A DNA stretch of 64,000 nucleotides. It comes from Heloderma charlesbogerti. Taxonomy: Eukaryota; Chordata; Lepidosauria; Squamata; Helodermatidae. The position numbers were made by a program, and so were the translations under genes. Positions within the stretch are counted from its first letter, which is position 1; each line of letters starts with the position of its first letter. The notes under the pieces are model-generated. The model had not been told where the DNA came from and made no database searches. It was given only the letters and a program-made list of their open reading frames with translations. This document shows, piece by piece, positions 35,597 through 47,575 of this stretch. The stretch spans positions 124,001 through 188,000 of the forward strand of contig JANEZZ010002062.1 of assembly GCA_026122225.1 (NCBI GenBank). Reading direction: 5' to 3'.

Positions 35597-35947
35597 AGCT
35601 ATTTGTCCCTGGAACGATTTCTTCCTCTGTCTATGCCACAAACAGCAATGAGAAGTGGGTGACGAAGGAGACAGCAGGAAGGAAGACTATCTGGCAGTGG
35701 AAGCAGCAAAATCAAAGGTGTGGATTGTGCCACTTCAACTACTGTTTTCCCTTTATTTCTTCCTAGCCCTGAGCAGTCCATGCTACTTCCAGCGGACAGG
35801 AAGCACTGTACTACGGGGGTGCTTTCTCAATCCTTTCCCAGGCAAGGTGACTAAATACACAACTATGGATGCTGCTGAAAGATGCAAGACAAATGTCAGC
35901 ATCCCCACAGGCATGAAGGAGTGCAAATAGACCAGTGTTCTGATCTA

Positions 35948-36433
35948 GCATGGTGATTTGTTCTTGTTGACAAGCAAACACAGTACAGTAAAATTAATCA
36001 ATAAATGGCATAACCATTTTAAATCGTGACTCAGAACACCACCAGTTTCACTTGTGTGCTGATACGTTCATTCCCTCTCTCCCAGAGAGTATGCCTGCAT
36101 CCAGTGATTTCCAGCAACTGGGAATTTCTCCTGTTCATCATTTTTGCTTTTGTAGAGGAGTTCCCGGTGTATTATGCTTATTTGTTCTTATCAACAAGCA
36201 AACCCAATACAGTAAAATTAATCAGAACAATACCATAACCATTTTTAAATCACAACTCAAGAACTACAGCACCAGTTTTGGTTGTGTGATAAAGAGTTGA
36301 CCCCTCCCCCATCCCAATGATCCAAGGGGTTTTACAATTTCCATCAACTGAGAATTTCTCCTGTTCATCTGCATTTTGTACAACGATTGCCTGTTTCACT
36401 GGGCTTTTGAGAGAGGAGATCCTAGTGCATATT
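35948..36433 (+). repeat. Diverged tandem duplication, about 230-260 bp per unit
   Basis: Unit 1 (35948-36173) and unit 2 (36174-36433) share in order 'ttgttctt..caagcaaac', 'acagtaaaattaatca', 'cataaccattttaaatc', 'accagttt', and 'gaatttctcctgttcatc'. Divergence is much higher than in the 80-bp array. No coding. Confidence 0.85.
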
Positions 36434-36439
36434 AACATA

Positions 36440-37720
36440 CCATAGGTAACAATAGTGTTAACTGCCACATTTAGGATTAAGAGTTTGCATTTTCAGAGCT
36501 TGTTTAGTTTAGCCAGCCCAAACAGGAACACAGTTTAGTCTGAGTCTCTTTATTGGCACTCCAATCTTTTGAAGAGAGTAGATAATGACTACTTGATAAC
36601 CACTGGATGGGACAGTTTCTGTCATGGTCTTCAATTTCCAGCATCTGCAATTAAATTAAAAGCAAGCAATTTTAGGCCTCGAAATAGAAGCCATGATAAT
36701 CCACGTGCAAGCAGTATCAGGCAAAATGGTTTTGTGACTTCCCTAACATACAGGCCATTATCTCAAGACAACAACACCAATCCCTTGCAGAGTTAGTTTG
36801 GTCACAGAGATATACACAGGAAGGACAAAACCGCTTTCTCAACAGATGAAGAATTAGAACTGTGGGCAAACTCAGAATTTGTCTTGTCAATAAGTCCCAG
36901 GGGTCAACGTAGTACAGATCTTTTAGTCATGCAAGGAGCTGGGAAATTGGATAAGGGTTTGAAGTCCTCCTAAACAAAATGAATTCTGTCAAATCATCAT
37001 TCAAATTAACTCTAGGCAGATAATGGATTCTCAGAGGAGTCCCCCCCCCGCTTAAACTAGAGTTGTAGCATTAGCCCATGAAGAAAAGAGACTTGGGGAT
37101 TGGTCATCTTTTACCCTACTCCTTATTTAGCCCATTGATCCTTTGAACAAAACATGCAACCCTGGGGCAGACCCTTTTTTGACATATGGTTCTATATGCT
37201 CAGGATATTTACAGATAGAGAGAGCCTCAGAAGACTTAGGAAGAAACTTCTCGAAACAGCAGTGTCAAGCTGGGGATCCAACAATTCTTATAATCTAATC
37301 TTGAATGGCGATTTCTGCCCCTCCTACAATCATCATCAAAGTTTGAAACATTTCTTTCTGCTTTGAGGAGGTTGCTCAGTGAAGTGCTAGGGGAAGTCAA
37401 GCTATATGCCAAGGAACCAATGCTTATTCCTCTAACTCAGGGGTTTATGCCATTTAGGAAAACACATGTGAGCTGCACATGCAATTTAGAAAAGCGGTAT
37501 GAGGTGATCCACAGAAAACTGGGTTTCGCAGAAGGGACTAACTCTGTACATCTGCCACCAATGGCTAATTCTTAGCTGTTATATATCACTCCTGAGTTTT
37601 TAAAATACTTAAAGTTACTAAGTCACAAAGGTTTGCACTAGCCAACTAGCCATAATGGCCAAAAATGGTATTTGAAAAGCTTTTAACTTAAGAGATGTAT
37701 CTTACTTATCATAAGCATTT
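36440..37720. other. Intergenic DNA, no gene seen
   Basis: No recognised repeat or exon. A C run is at 37041-37050. Confidence 0.4.
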
Positions 37721-37727
37721 TTACATA

Positions 37728-37915
37728 CCTGGGCTAAGAATGTGAGCCAGAAAATCCATAGTTCAAATCTCATAGATGCACTCCTGGTCTTGGGCAAACT
37801 ATGTTCTCAGCCTCAGGTCCCAACTGCTATTTGAGGACAATACTGTCCTATTTTACAGTGCTGTTGTAGGGAGTGACATAATGTAAAATGCACTGAACAC
37901 TTAGAAGGAAGCCTC
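37728..37915 (+). repeat. MIR SINE, sense, old
   Basis: Contains 'gttcaaatctc', 'cttgggcaaactatgttctc', 'agcctcaggtccc' and 'acagtgctgttgtaggg', in MIR order. Confidence 0.75.
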
Positions 37916-39119
37916 CAATCTTAGAGGCTTCTGAATACTCAGTGCCCTGCTGGGCTGCTGCCAGCAGGGCAGGAAGAATGACAGAGATTATCTTTGCCTC
38001 TTTTTACAAAAGTTTCATCTAGACAGGCCTCTGAGTCTGCCTAGAGAAGGTGCACTGCCAGGGGCTGGGCCAGGGGCTGGAGAGGCTACAGGATTTCTTG
38101 TATCCCGGCCTCTCCCCTCCCACTGGAATGTTTGTGTTTCCCTCCTTCTGGGGCCACATTTATGACCTCAGGAAGCAGCCAGCACCGTTCTTCTCATGGT
38201 GGCTGCGAGGCAGATCAGAACTTAAAAGAGTCCCCCTCTCAAGGTTGTAGCAGTGTCTATGGCCTCAGGAGGGGGATTCCAAACTATCCTATATTCCCTG
38301 GGAAGATCTCCCAAGGACCACAGGATTGCTCTCTAAAATGCACTATAAAAATGCTAGTTCATACAGCATCTCAGTAAGGCAAGTATTGCTTCCGTATAGC
38401 AGATGTTGGGCGTGGAGCGATGCTGAAAGACAGCACTTTGCCTAAAGCCACCTAAGTAAGGCTATCAAACCAATATAGTCGCCCCACTACTTGTGAAGTC
38501 CGGATGGACAATAGAATCAGTGAAATTCATAGGCTCAAAAACATGCTTGATTATGGAATCACTAACTGCGTTATCAGAGCAACTATTAATTATCCTGAAC
38601 AAGGTATCCAGACTATCAACATGTCCATATTTACAAAGCAACATCTTTATAAATGTATAGCAGCAACACCAGCAGCTGCTCCAGGAGTGAGAGGGGAAGA
38701 CCAGCTGCCCTAGGGACTGATAGTAAGTAAGCTCTTACCAACTTGCTTGCTGACTTGCCTGGGGAACCTCCCTCTCCAGTAGGCCTGTTGCAGGATATCT
38801 GGCTGCCCAGAAGGTTTCTGCTTCCAAAAGCTGCCTGGTAAAGACTCAGCATTTTCCAGCAGCCCCAGACCTACTGGACTATGGCTGGGAGCCAGGGGCT
38901 GTAAGAGAAATGCTGCCCTTGGTGGTGGGGGTGCCACCTAAGGGGGTCATCATTTGCTAGTAGGGCCCGCATCTCCAAGAACTTTTATTTTTAGGTGGTT
39001 TTAATGTTGCTATAGTGGGCGTTATGTAATGTGTCTTGGAGGGTGAGGAAATGGGAGAGGGTTGGGAGCGATAATTTAAATGATAACCAGCAGGGGGAGA
39101 TAGGGCAGGAGATTCCACC

Positions 39120-40215
39120 CTGGCCACTGTTTGGCCTTTTTGGGCCCTCTTTTCAAGTTGTTATCTACTGAAAGCAGCTATGGTGACAGTGAAGATAGAC
39201 CTCCTAGCCCGAAGGTCCTGCTTTTTAACACCAGGTCAGTTGTTGGGAAAACATCGCTCACCCAGGATCTCATTCTGGGTGAGAATGCACATCTGGCATG
39301 TATCACACAGACCTGGCTGAGGGAAGAGTGCATCTCACCCCTACCCACCAGGTTATTCAGTGGTACAGCAGGCTATGGCTGAAGGGCTCCTTGATCCTAC
39401 ACTGTCTCTGGATCTTCAGGTGACAGAGGGCAAGGAGTGCATTTGCACAATAAGCTTAGTGCATCAGCTGTGACCCTTCCTGAACTGGTCTGACTTGGCA
39501 AGAGTTATCTATGCCTTGGTTGCATCACGTTTAGACTATTGCAATGTGCTTATGTGGAGCTACCCCTGAAGTGTGTCTAGAAGCTGCAATTGGTACAAAA
39601 TGGTATTGGGACCATGGTACACTTGTTTTGAAAGACCTGAACTGGTTGCCAATTGCTTTCTGAGCTCAATTCAAGGTGTTGCTTTTAATGTTTAAAGCCT
39701 TAAACAGCTAGGAACTGGCTATCCAAGGGACCACCTGTCTTGTTATGAACCTGCTCAGGTATTAAGGTATGCAGGAGAGGCTCTTTTGAGGACAGCATCA
39801 CCAGCAGATGCCTGTTCGTCAGGTACACATGAAAGGGCTTTCTCCTATGTCACTCCCAAACTGTGGAATGTGCTTCCTCAAGAACTACAATTGAGTCCCA
39901 TTCTCTTGGCTTTTAGAAGGCAGTGAAGATGCATCTTTTTAATTTAGCCTTTTAAATTAAATGTTTTAATATTTTACTGTTTTTAATGTTCTTATTTTTA
40001 TTGTGTTAAGGTTTTGTTGATCGCATCACTGATGCAATGAATATGGACTTGAGCACGCTCCGGGAGACAGTGCAGGACAGGAAGGCCTGGCGTGCTATGG
40101 TCCATAAGGTCACAAAGAGTCGGACACGACTGAACGACTGAAGGTTTTGTTGTTTTGAATTGCTGAGCACCACCTTGATGGCTTTTTAGCAAATAAGGTG
40201 CTATATAAATGTTAA
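39120..40215 (+). mobile_element. CR1 LINE, internally deleted, carrying a nested BovB
   Basis: 39131-39382 is an open 83-codon piece of the CR1 endonuclease (VLLFNTRSVVGKTSL, then HLACITQTWL). From about 39480 the sequence jumps to the end of the RT domain (a decayed 'ARVIYALVASRLDYCNV'-type block) and the downstream region. The usual tail 'taaggtgctatataaatgtt' and 'aataaaaataaaa' ends at 40215. Most of the RT is missing. A BovB insertion splits the tail at 40020-40140. Confidence 0.85.
40020..40140 (+). mobile_element. BovB LINE, 121-bp 3' end inserted in CR1
   Basis: Reads 'gacttgagcacgctccggga', 'gaaggcctggcgtgctatgg', 'gtcacaaagagtcggacacg', ending 'aacgactg', the BovB 3' terminus. Perfect 12-bp duplications AAGGTTTTGTTG flank it at 40008-40019 and 40141-40152. 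It is therefore younger than the CR1 copy. Confidence 0.95.
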
Positions 40216-40219
40216 TAAA

Positions 40220-42380
40220 AATAAAACTGGGATTGAGTTTCACAGCATTCAAAAAGTTTGATATTGAACTACTTAATTCTCCACTCGGCTTCAGGCATCT
40301 TCCCTTCAAAGCTTTCCTTTTCAAGAGATTTAACTCTGACAGTCTCTCTAAGGAAAGCCATGATTCTGAGCAGGCCAAGGGGATTTATGAGCACACAGCG
40401 TCACAGCAGAAGTTTATTGAGATTTTCCACCCTCTGATCATTGCATGACATGGTCTCTCAATCTGGGACTAGGATGGCCCTCTTTCAAACACTTTGAAAA
40501 CGTTATCATTTCCACCCCTGAGGAAAAAGAAGCATACCAGAGCCAGCCAGAAGATGACACTACCATAGTGGATTAACGTTCTATATACAGTACTGAATCC
40601 TCCTCCATCTTGTGTTTCAGGAGAAATTAAACAGATGAGGAACACAAATACATCTTGTACTTTCCTAAAGTATGTGGGCCAGATTTGACACACAGAACTC
40701 CTGCTGAGCAATCTGTTTTAGATGGTTCAATTAGATGGATTAATAAAAGCAAAAGAAAAGATGTTTGGACTGCTATTCTAAAAGCACTGCAGTTAATGGG
40801 GCATTATAATGTGCAGAGCTACTCTAAGTTACTTTCAGTGGTACTATGACTCAACACAGATGCTTATGTTGTTATCTCCTTGTTTACCTTATGCAGACTA
40901 CATTTATGCCTTTCACTCCATTTCAGTGGTTCTGGTTTCACACAGCTAGAGGGGAACTGGCTTGTACACACACCTCAGCAAAACCAGTTAAGCTGCCGTT
41001 TGACGAGTTTAAAGTGGGTGGGGTGGTGTAGGTTGGTTTTGAGAGATCATGACAATCAAGGCTCTGATTTTGCATATTCCGTAGGGTTATGAGCCCCTTC
41101 TCACCTCTGGGATGTCTCAAGGAAAACCATTACCTATTTATGCTAAGCTCAACTTTCTTCCCCCCTCCAAGGTTCCATTTCTTTGAGCATGCATGCATAT
41201 ATGCATGCACCTACATGTGAGAGAAAAATCTATTACTTTCGCCAAAGTGCCTCTCAGTGTTCCACACTCTAATCTACAACTGCTCAATAAATTAACATGT
41301 TGTATATATTAATCCAGTAGCTATATTGGCTTAACACCTCTCTCCAGAGAAGCTTGTGAATGGAATTCATTTTAAGGGAGGAGTGCATGTTTCTATTCCT
41401 CATATGTTTGTTCGTGGCTGTTGCCACCTCTTCCCAGGTTGTCATTGTCAAGAAATGGGTCACTTTCACTCTAGAATGCAGAACTAGGAGAAACCCTAGG
41501 ATATTCTCCTATCATTTCCCCAGTGGAGTAACATGGGAATGTATCCCTGCACATATGAAGCAGATTCATAATTAGCCTGAAGAACATACAAATTATCTCC
41601 AGGCTCCATTGTCAGTAACACCTCTGACAGGTTAGAAGGGAAAAACATTACAGGAGTTGCACATGGATCTTCATCTCCCTACTGATCTAAGTGTGACAGG
41701 TTTAGGCAGTGCACAGCCCTCTTTCAAATAAAAACAGCTGTCTTGCAGGCTGCACTGTGCTTCCATGACATGCCCAGAGTAGCAGCTGCCTCTTTCAGGC
41801 CCTTTCTATCTTTAAGGAGAAGCTCAGATAAGTACAGCAAGAATAATAAACTCCCTGAATAATTTATAAGTACCCCTGGAAAAAAATGTGAATACAAATG
41901 TAGAGGTATTGTTAAGACCCATGTTGTGAGCAACCTGAAAGTTCCGTGTAGCTATGACTATCAAATCAAAGAATCAGAAATTTGAGGGGAAATATGAATA
42001 TGGTTCAGAATGCTGCTTTCCCCACTATTCGAGAATTAGACCTCCCCATGCAGAAATGGTATTTGAGGAGTCCTGAGGACTTGCTTTGGTGGCAGTTTTC
42101 TGAGTCTCAAGCAGAGTTCTTTCTCAGCCCTGCTACAAACGGTTCTGGGGGCTGTATGTCAGACCTTGTGTGTGTGTGTGTGAAGCACAAGCTCCATCAC
42201 TGACCTAGGATCCTTTCCCACAGTCACATGGAACTGAATGCTCCAAGCCAAATCAGGCTTATTCCCAGCAAGCAAAGAGAACACTTAGCCAAAAAAATAA
42301 GCCCCCTCCTTGCCTGGGAGGAATAGACAAAATCTTCGGATTTGGCAGACAGACCATAGGGTGGCAGTTAGGGTCTACAT
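40220..42380. other. Intergenic DNA, no gene seen
   Basis: AT-rich sequence. Short TG tract at 42168-42182. No exon or clear repeat family. Confidence 0.4.
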
Positions 42381-42381
42381 A

Positions 42382-43929
42382 CAGTCAGGGCCAGAAATAT
42401 TGGAACAGGGATAACTGTTTTGGCAGTTGGCCTCTGTACACCACCACATCGAAGTTGAAAGGAAACACACCCAGATGGGAGCAAAGTCAGGACTTTCAGC
42501 TGTAATTCAGGGGGGTTGACAAAAGTGGGGCACTACCCATTCAGGAAGTACAGCCAGTGGCATACACACACACCCGTCGTTGGTGGCTCATAAGTAGTGG
42601 AACAAACCAACATCATTTCAAACGTAAGGATCGCCTTTAATACCGGGATGAAAATCCTTTGCAGTCCATGACTGCCTGAAGTCTGGAACCCATGGACATG
42701 ACCAAATGCTGAGTTTCCTCCCTCGAGATGCTTTGCCAGGCCTTCACTGCAGCTGCCTTCAGCTGCTGCTTGTTTGTGGGTCTTCCTGCCTTCAGTCTTG
42801 TCTTCAGTAAGTGAGAAGCATGCTCTATTGCGTTGAGATCAGGTGTCTGACTTGGCCATTGAAGAACACCCCACTTCTTTGCCTTGAGAAACTCTTGGGT
42901 AGCTTTTGCTGTATGTTTTGGGTCATTATCCATCTGCAATATGAAGTGGCGTCCTAGCAGTTTGGCAGCATTCAGCTGAACCTGAGCAGAAAGTATAGCC
43001 CTATACACTTCAGAATTCATCCTGCTGCTTTTATCAGCAGTCAGGTCATCAATAAACACCAGTGACCTGGTTCCATTGGCAGCCATACATGCCCATGCCA
43101 TAACACTGCCTGCCTCCACCATGTCTGACAGATGATGTGGTATGCTTTGGATCATGAGCTGTTCCTTTCCTTCTCCATACTTTTCTCTTCCCATCATTCT
43201 GGTACAAGTTAATCTTGGTTTCATCAGTCCAAAGAATCTTATTCCAGAACTGGGCAGGTTTTAGGTGTTTGCTGGCAAAGGCTAATCTGGCCTTTCTGTT
43301 CTTGAGCGTTCCCAGTGGTTTGCACCTTGTTGTGAAGCCTCTGTATGTACATTCATACAGCTGTCTCTTGACTGTAGACATAGACAATGACATGCCTACC
43401 TCCTCAAGAGCGTTCTTGACCTGGCTAGATGTTGTGAAAGGGTTCCTCTTCACCATGAGCAGAATTCTGTGGTTATCCACTTTAGTTGTCTTCCGTGGTC
43501 TTCCAGGCCTTTTGCTGTTGCTGAGCTTGTCAGTTAATTCCTTCTTTTTCAGGATGTTCCAAACTGTTGTATTGGCCACTCCCACTGTTTTTACTACCTC
43601 TCTGATGGGTTTATTTTGTTTCCTCAGCCTAATGATGGCCTCCTTCACTCGCATGGACACCTCTTTGGACCTCATGTTGGGAGTTCCAGTGAACACCAAA
43701 TGCAAATGTAACACTCAGAACCACCTCTAGGCCTTTTATCTGCTTGACTGGTCATGGGGTACCCAGGAAACAGGCCAAACCTGGCCATGCAGCTGCTTGT
43801 CAGCCATTCGTTCCATTACTTATGAGCCACCAACGATGGGGGTGTGCGTATGCCACTGGCTGTCCTTCCTGAATGGTTAGTGCCCCACTTTTGTCAAACC
43901 CCTTGAATTACAGCTGAAAGTCCTGACTT
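42382..43929 (-). mobile_element. Tc1-like DNA transposon, right end lost
   Basis: Left end starts CAGTCAGGGCCAGAAATATT directly after TA, the expected target dinucleotide. Long subterminal inverted repeats (left 42486-42605, right 43813-43929) pair at about 90%, for example 'ggactttcagctgtaattca' with its complement. The right arm stops at 43929 in 'cctgactt', so about 105 bp including the right terminus is missing. Transposase lies on the minus strand between. Confidence 0.93.
42637..43714 (-). pseudogene. Tc1-like transposase (DD34E), one frameshift
   Basis: Two overlapping minus frames make up one transposase. The first (43714-43049) has the paired helix-turn-helix DNA-binding region (RLRKQNKPIREV, then an NTTVWNILKK recognition helix), the GRPRKT hook and the first catalytic Asp in LWTDETKINLY. 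The second (43224-42637) has GSVMAWACM, the second Asp in LQMDNDPKHT and, 34 residues on, the Glu of LNAIEHASHLL. The frame changes near the HGGG block at about 43115. No internal stop was seen otherwise, so inactivation looks recent. Confidence 0.9.
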
Positions 43930-43934
43930 ATTAG

Positions 43935-46330
43935 TTCCCCATGCCCCCTTTTTAAAGTAAGACCTCCTATCCCCTATGGCCAGATATTTGCTTCAAAACA
44001 TGGCTTCAGTCTACATCTCCACCCATACTGACAAGCCCCTCAAGAGTTCCTTCATTGCTTCGTTGAGAGATGGGAATACGTTTGGTCTAAGATGGCATTT
44101 GCACAGAAGTCCACATTGGCTTTAAGAACCAGAATCTCCCAATTCAAGGTGAAGCACTACCTGCTCCTCCAAACTACTACAGACTACCTCAATAGGGATC
44201 ACTTATACCACACACACAAGACTGCCCATCCCCCACCTGGAACTCTGCAATCGATCCAAAAAACCCATCACCCTCTGGCTTCCTATTCATAAGTCACTAA
44301 TGGGCTAGAATCCTCTCTCCACCCCCTTCAACCATGTGCTAAACTGTCCACTTTTACATCAAGTATGAGTATTACAGGATTATTAAAGGACGTAAGGGAT
44401 AACTAATTCATAGGTCACACATAAGCAATCCTTATAGACAAACACACGTGAGGCAAACCGTTCCCTGCTTTTCTATCGTTTATATGGAATAACTTTTCTG
44501 CTTTCAGTACAGAGGGGGAATGACTGAGGAAAGTTCACTAGTCACTGCAAGAAGCTATACCACGTTACCACCAACTTAAATTACTGCAGCTGTTCATACA
44601 GGAGCAGCATCCATACTGATTAGGCTTCTGTTAAAAAGGTACATTCACACACATTCTATAACAAGAAGCTGAAGTCAGGAACCAAAAGAATGGGAAGACT
44701 TTTACGCTCCTCCCTGCTATCTGTTTATAACCTTAGGAGATGAAAAGAACATTCTGTCGCCTCCCAGATAGAACAGGAAAGAAAAAAAGAATGCTGAGCT
44801 CAGTCATTTCCCTCTATCCCCACCCAAGAAGAGACAAGAATAACTCCATACAAACGCATTCCTGATTGTTACAGCATATGAGATCTAAGGACTTTTAAAC
44901 CCAAGCCTAATGCAGCTGTTCACCATGGAGCTCCCACCAAATTTAACAGAAGTTAATACTGAAAACCCCACAACTGTTTTGGGCTCACTTAAATGCCAGA
45001 CACTATTTATGCTCCCACATGGGTTTTTTCCAAAGCACTCCCCAACTTGTATTTCAAGGCAGCTGCTTGTGGGAAGGGAGAGGCAAACAGTGCCCTCTCT
45101 TGTCCAGAGACAAGAGCAAAATGAAACTCTTCTTTCATTACTAACATTTATATTTATATGGCATCAGTGGGCACTGTGCACTACACAGTGATGTAAGCTA
45201 ATAAAGTTGTTTCTGCTCCAAGGAACTTACCATCTAAATTTAACAAAGGGGAAGACGTTAGAGGGAAAGGGGAGGAAAAAATAAGGCAAAAGTAGCAGAG
45301 GAGTGTAAATTCAGTTACATGTAATTAATTGGGGGGCAGGGGTCTAGTCATGCAAGGCTTTGAAAGTGAAGATTTTATGCTGAACATGGGAATGGTCAAG
45401 AAGCCAGAGTAGAGATTTAAGGAGGGGTGTCATATAGGCCAAGTGATGAGAGAGGTGAACGGGGAGTTCTAGATGGAGGTGAAAGTTGTAACAACAGGAA
45501 GCCAGTGAGGAGAAGCCCACAACAGTCAAGGTGGGAGATGGGTCTATAAGTGCAGTTGTCACAAAGCCAGTGGTGACCATCTGCTACTGGATGCCCAGCA
45601 CAAAGTGAGAAACCCATCCCTTTCCAGAAGAACTCAGGAGAATGGCTGTGGGCAGCCAGAAACCTTGGCTGGCCTTGATAACCACTCAGTATTTGTGGAC
45701 TCCAGCAGGAGATGATTAAAGTAAGAACAGGTGTTTTTGTCAAGGGACCCTAGAAGAATGGGGCGTATTTTTGGAACGTAGCACAGGCAGAAGAAATATT
45801 ACTCCTTGACAGCCTGAATATGGAGAGCAAAGGAGAGGGAGGAATCAGAGCTAAAACTAAGGTTTCACACCTACAGCAATGTGGGGAGGAAATTTTTCTG
45901 TTTCATAAGCTCATTAGTAACAATTAATGGATGCCAATTGCAAATACAGTATTATGCAAGACTGAAAGTGTCAAAATTGTAATTAATGTTTTTCAGGTAA
46001 TTATCCCTGGTCAGTATGTGAGAGAATACATATGTTATTGAAATACATATATGAGTAGTGGCAGCTAGCAATGTACAATTTCACCCATTCACAAATCATG
46101 CAAACATGTCCTGTTTGCAAGCAGAACACAATTCTTGGGAAATATAAACATTTCAATGAAGATGGCAATATAATGTTTAAATCACATTAAGTGTGCTTTA
46201 ATTTTCCTCCTCAAATATTTCAGGTCAAATACTTGTGGTACATTGGGGAAAAAAATTACTATGGGGTACTTTTTTAATAGCTACGTTGTTTACTAAATAG
46301 AGGTTAAAAACATGCTACATCAGATTGCTC
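43935..46330. other. Intergenic DNA, no gene seen
   Basis: No exon recognised. 45330-45580 has a CR1- or SINE-like feel ('atgggaatggtcaagaagcc') but I cannot assign it. Confidence 0.35.
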
Positions 46331-46334
46331 TCTA

Positions 46335-46467
46335 GAGGTGGGCAAACTGTGGCCCTCTAGATGTTCTGGCCTACAACTTCCATCAGCTCTAGCTAGCATA
46401 ATCAATAGCGAGCAATGATGGGAACTGTAGGCCAAAACATCTGGAGGACCACAAGTTGCCCACCCCT
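46335..46467. repeat. 'gggcaaactgtggccctc' fold-back repeat, near complete
   Basis: Left arm 'gaggtgggcaaactgtggcc' pairs with right arm 'gaccacaagttgcccaccc'. Inner arms 'ggcctacaacttcc' and 'ggaactgtaggcc' pair too. Confidence 0.85.
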
Positions 46468-46756
46468 ATACTAAACCATAGATTAGCATTATGTGTGAAC
46501 ATAGGAGGCAGCTTACTTTAAAAAAAACAGTTATAATGGTGCTAGTTGTTATAATTTTTGGAAGTTAATTTCACTATTCCACAATAACAAACTTGGTTTT
46601 ATAATTAGCATGACTATAAAACTTGTTGATGATTAATGTTTTTTTGTTGATGTTCCAATAAAGTTAAATACTTCAAAATACTTGACATGCGACTCAAATC
46701 ATTTTTGACAGTCAAATGCCCAAACCTAGAAGTGGCATAAACATTTGGGGCAGGTT

Positions 46757-46762
46757 TTTATT
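46757..46762 (-). terminator. Candidate GTSF1 polyadenylation signal
   Basis: First AATAAA on the minus strand downstream of the GTSF1 stop, about 710 bases away. A closer variant AGTAAA lies at 46995-47000. Which is used cannot be told from sequence. Confidence 0.35.
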
Positions 46763-47047
46763 CTATGATACCATTCTCTTCACCACTAGTGGCAAATGAC
46801 ACTCTTTGATCGTGGAATACATGCTGTGGCACTGTAGAGAACAATTGGATATGACACATTCCCATATCTAAGAGCAATTGTGAGCTACCGCTAATAACTA
46901 TTATGGTGCTTAGTCATGTAAAGCAGAGGTTATCAATGAATGATCAGTGAATGATAATCTCAAAATGGGTGCATTCAGAATGCTTCCCAGGTTATTTACT
47001 TGCCTCATTATCATTTAGCATCTGTTGTCATCACATGTTGAGCCAGT

Positions 47048-47306
47048 TTGCATGACCAAACAGTGTGCTGCAGTGCTCTGTGGGCAGCCACTTTGAATAT
47101 TCAAGCTGCGACTATGCCTTGTGGTGTTGTCTGAACCCAGTGGTTAACATCCCTTGCATAAGCCATGGCTTGTTTTAGGATTATGCGAGGGCTGTTTACC
47201 CCTTGCACAACCCACCCCCAGCAGGTTCGGATGATATGACAAGCCATAGTCACAGCTTGAATATTCAAAAGCCAGCAGGCACATGCTGCAAAAGTGATTG
47301 TGCGAA
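47048..47306. repeat. Fold-back element in the predicted GTSF1 3' UTR
   Basis: Core arms 'tttgaatattcaagct' (47092-47107) and 'agcttgaatattcaaa' (47254-47269) match perfectly. Outer pairing extends to about 47048 and 47306. It starts 167 bases past the GTSF1 stop and precedes both candidate poly-A signals, so the mRNA would carry a long hairpin. Confidence 0.82.
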
Positions 47307-47472
47307 GGGTTCGTTGAAACCATGAGGTTAGAAGCTCCCTTTAAAAATAAAAATGAAGTAAAATCAAGTACAATTGGGGGAATTTTAACAAGAGCCACTG
47401 TATTACACTGAAGCGTCAGGGAGCCTCATGGTACACAGCCCAGTGTATACTATGAGAAGGACAGCCCCAACA

Positions 47473-47575
47473 TTACTTACTGTTCTTCCATGGTAGTACA
47501 TATGGCAAGGACCTGGGAGCTCGCAGACCTGAAGCTAGATGGTTCTTATATCCCATTGTTGTGCTTGATCCAGAA
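47473..47575 (-). CDS. GTSF1: GTSF1 coding exon 7 (C-terminus and stop)
   Basis: Encodes residues 164-196, ending [20 protein letters not shown] and then SK before the TAA at 47473-47475. Human ends [19 protein letters not shown] plus five residues. The exon starts with the last base of a split Ser codon (AG|T). The 3' splice site AG is preceded immediately by 15 C. Confidence 0.95.

Noticed and set aside
1..47000. Exons of the mammalian neighbours ITGA5 or NCKAP1L
   Set aside because: I looked because GTSF1 lies between them in human, but found no matching exon. My by-eye scan cannot exclude short ones.
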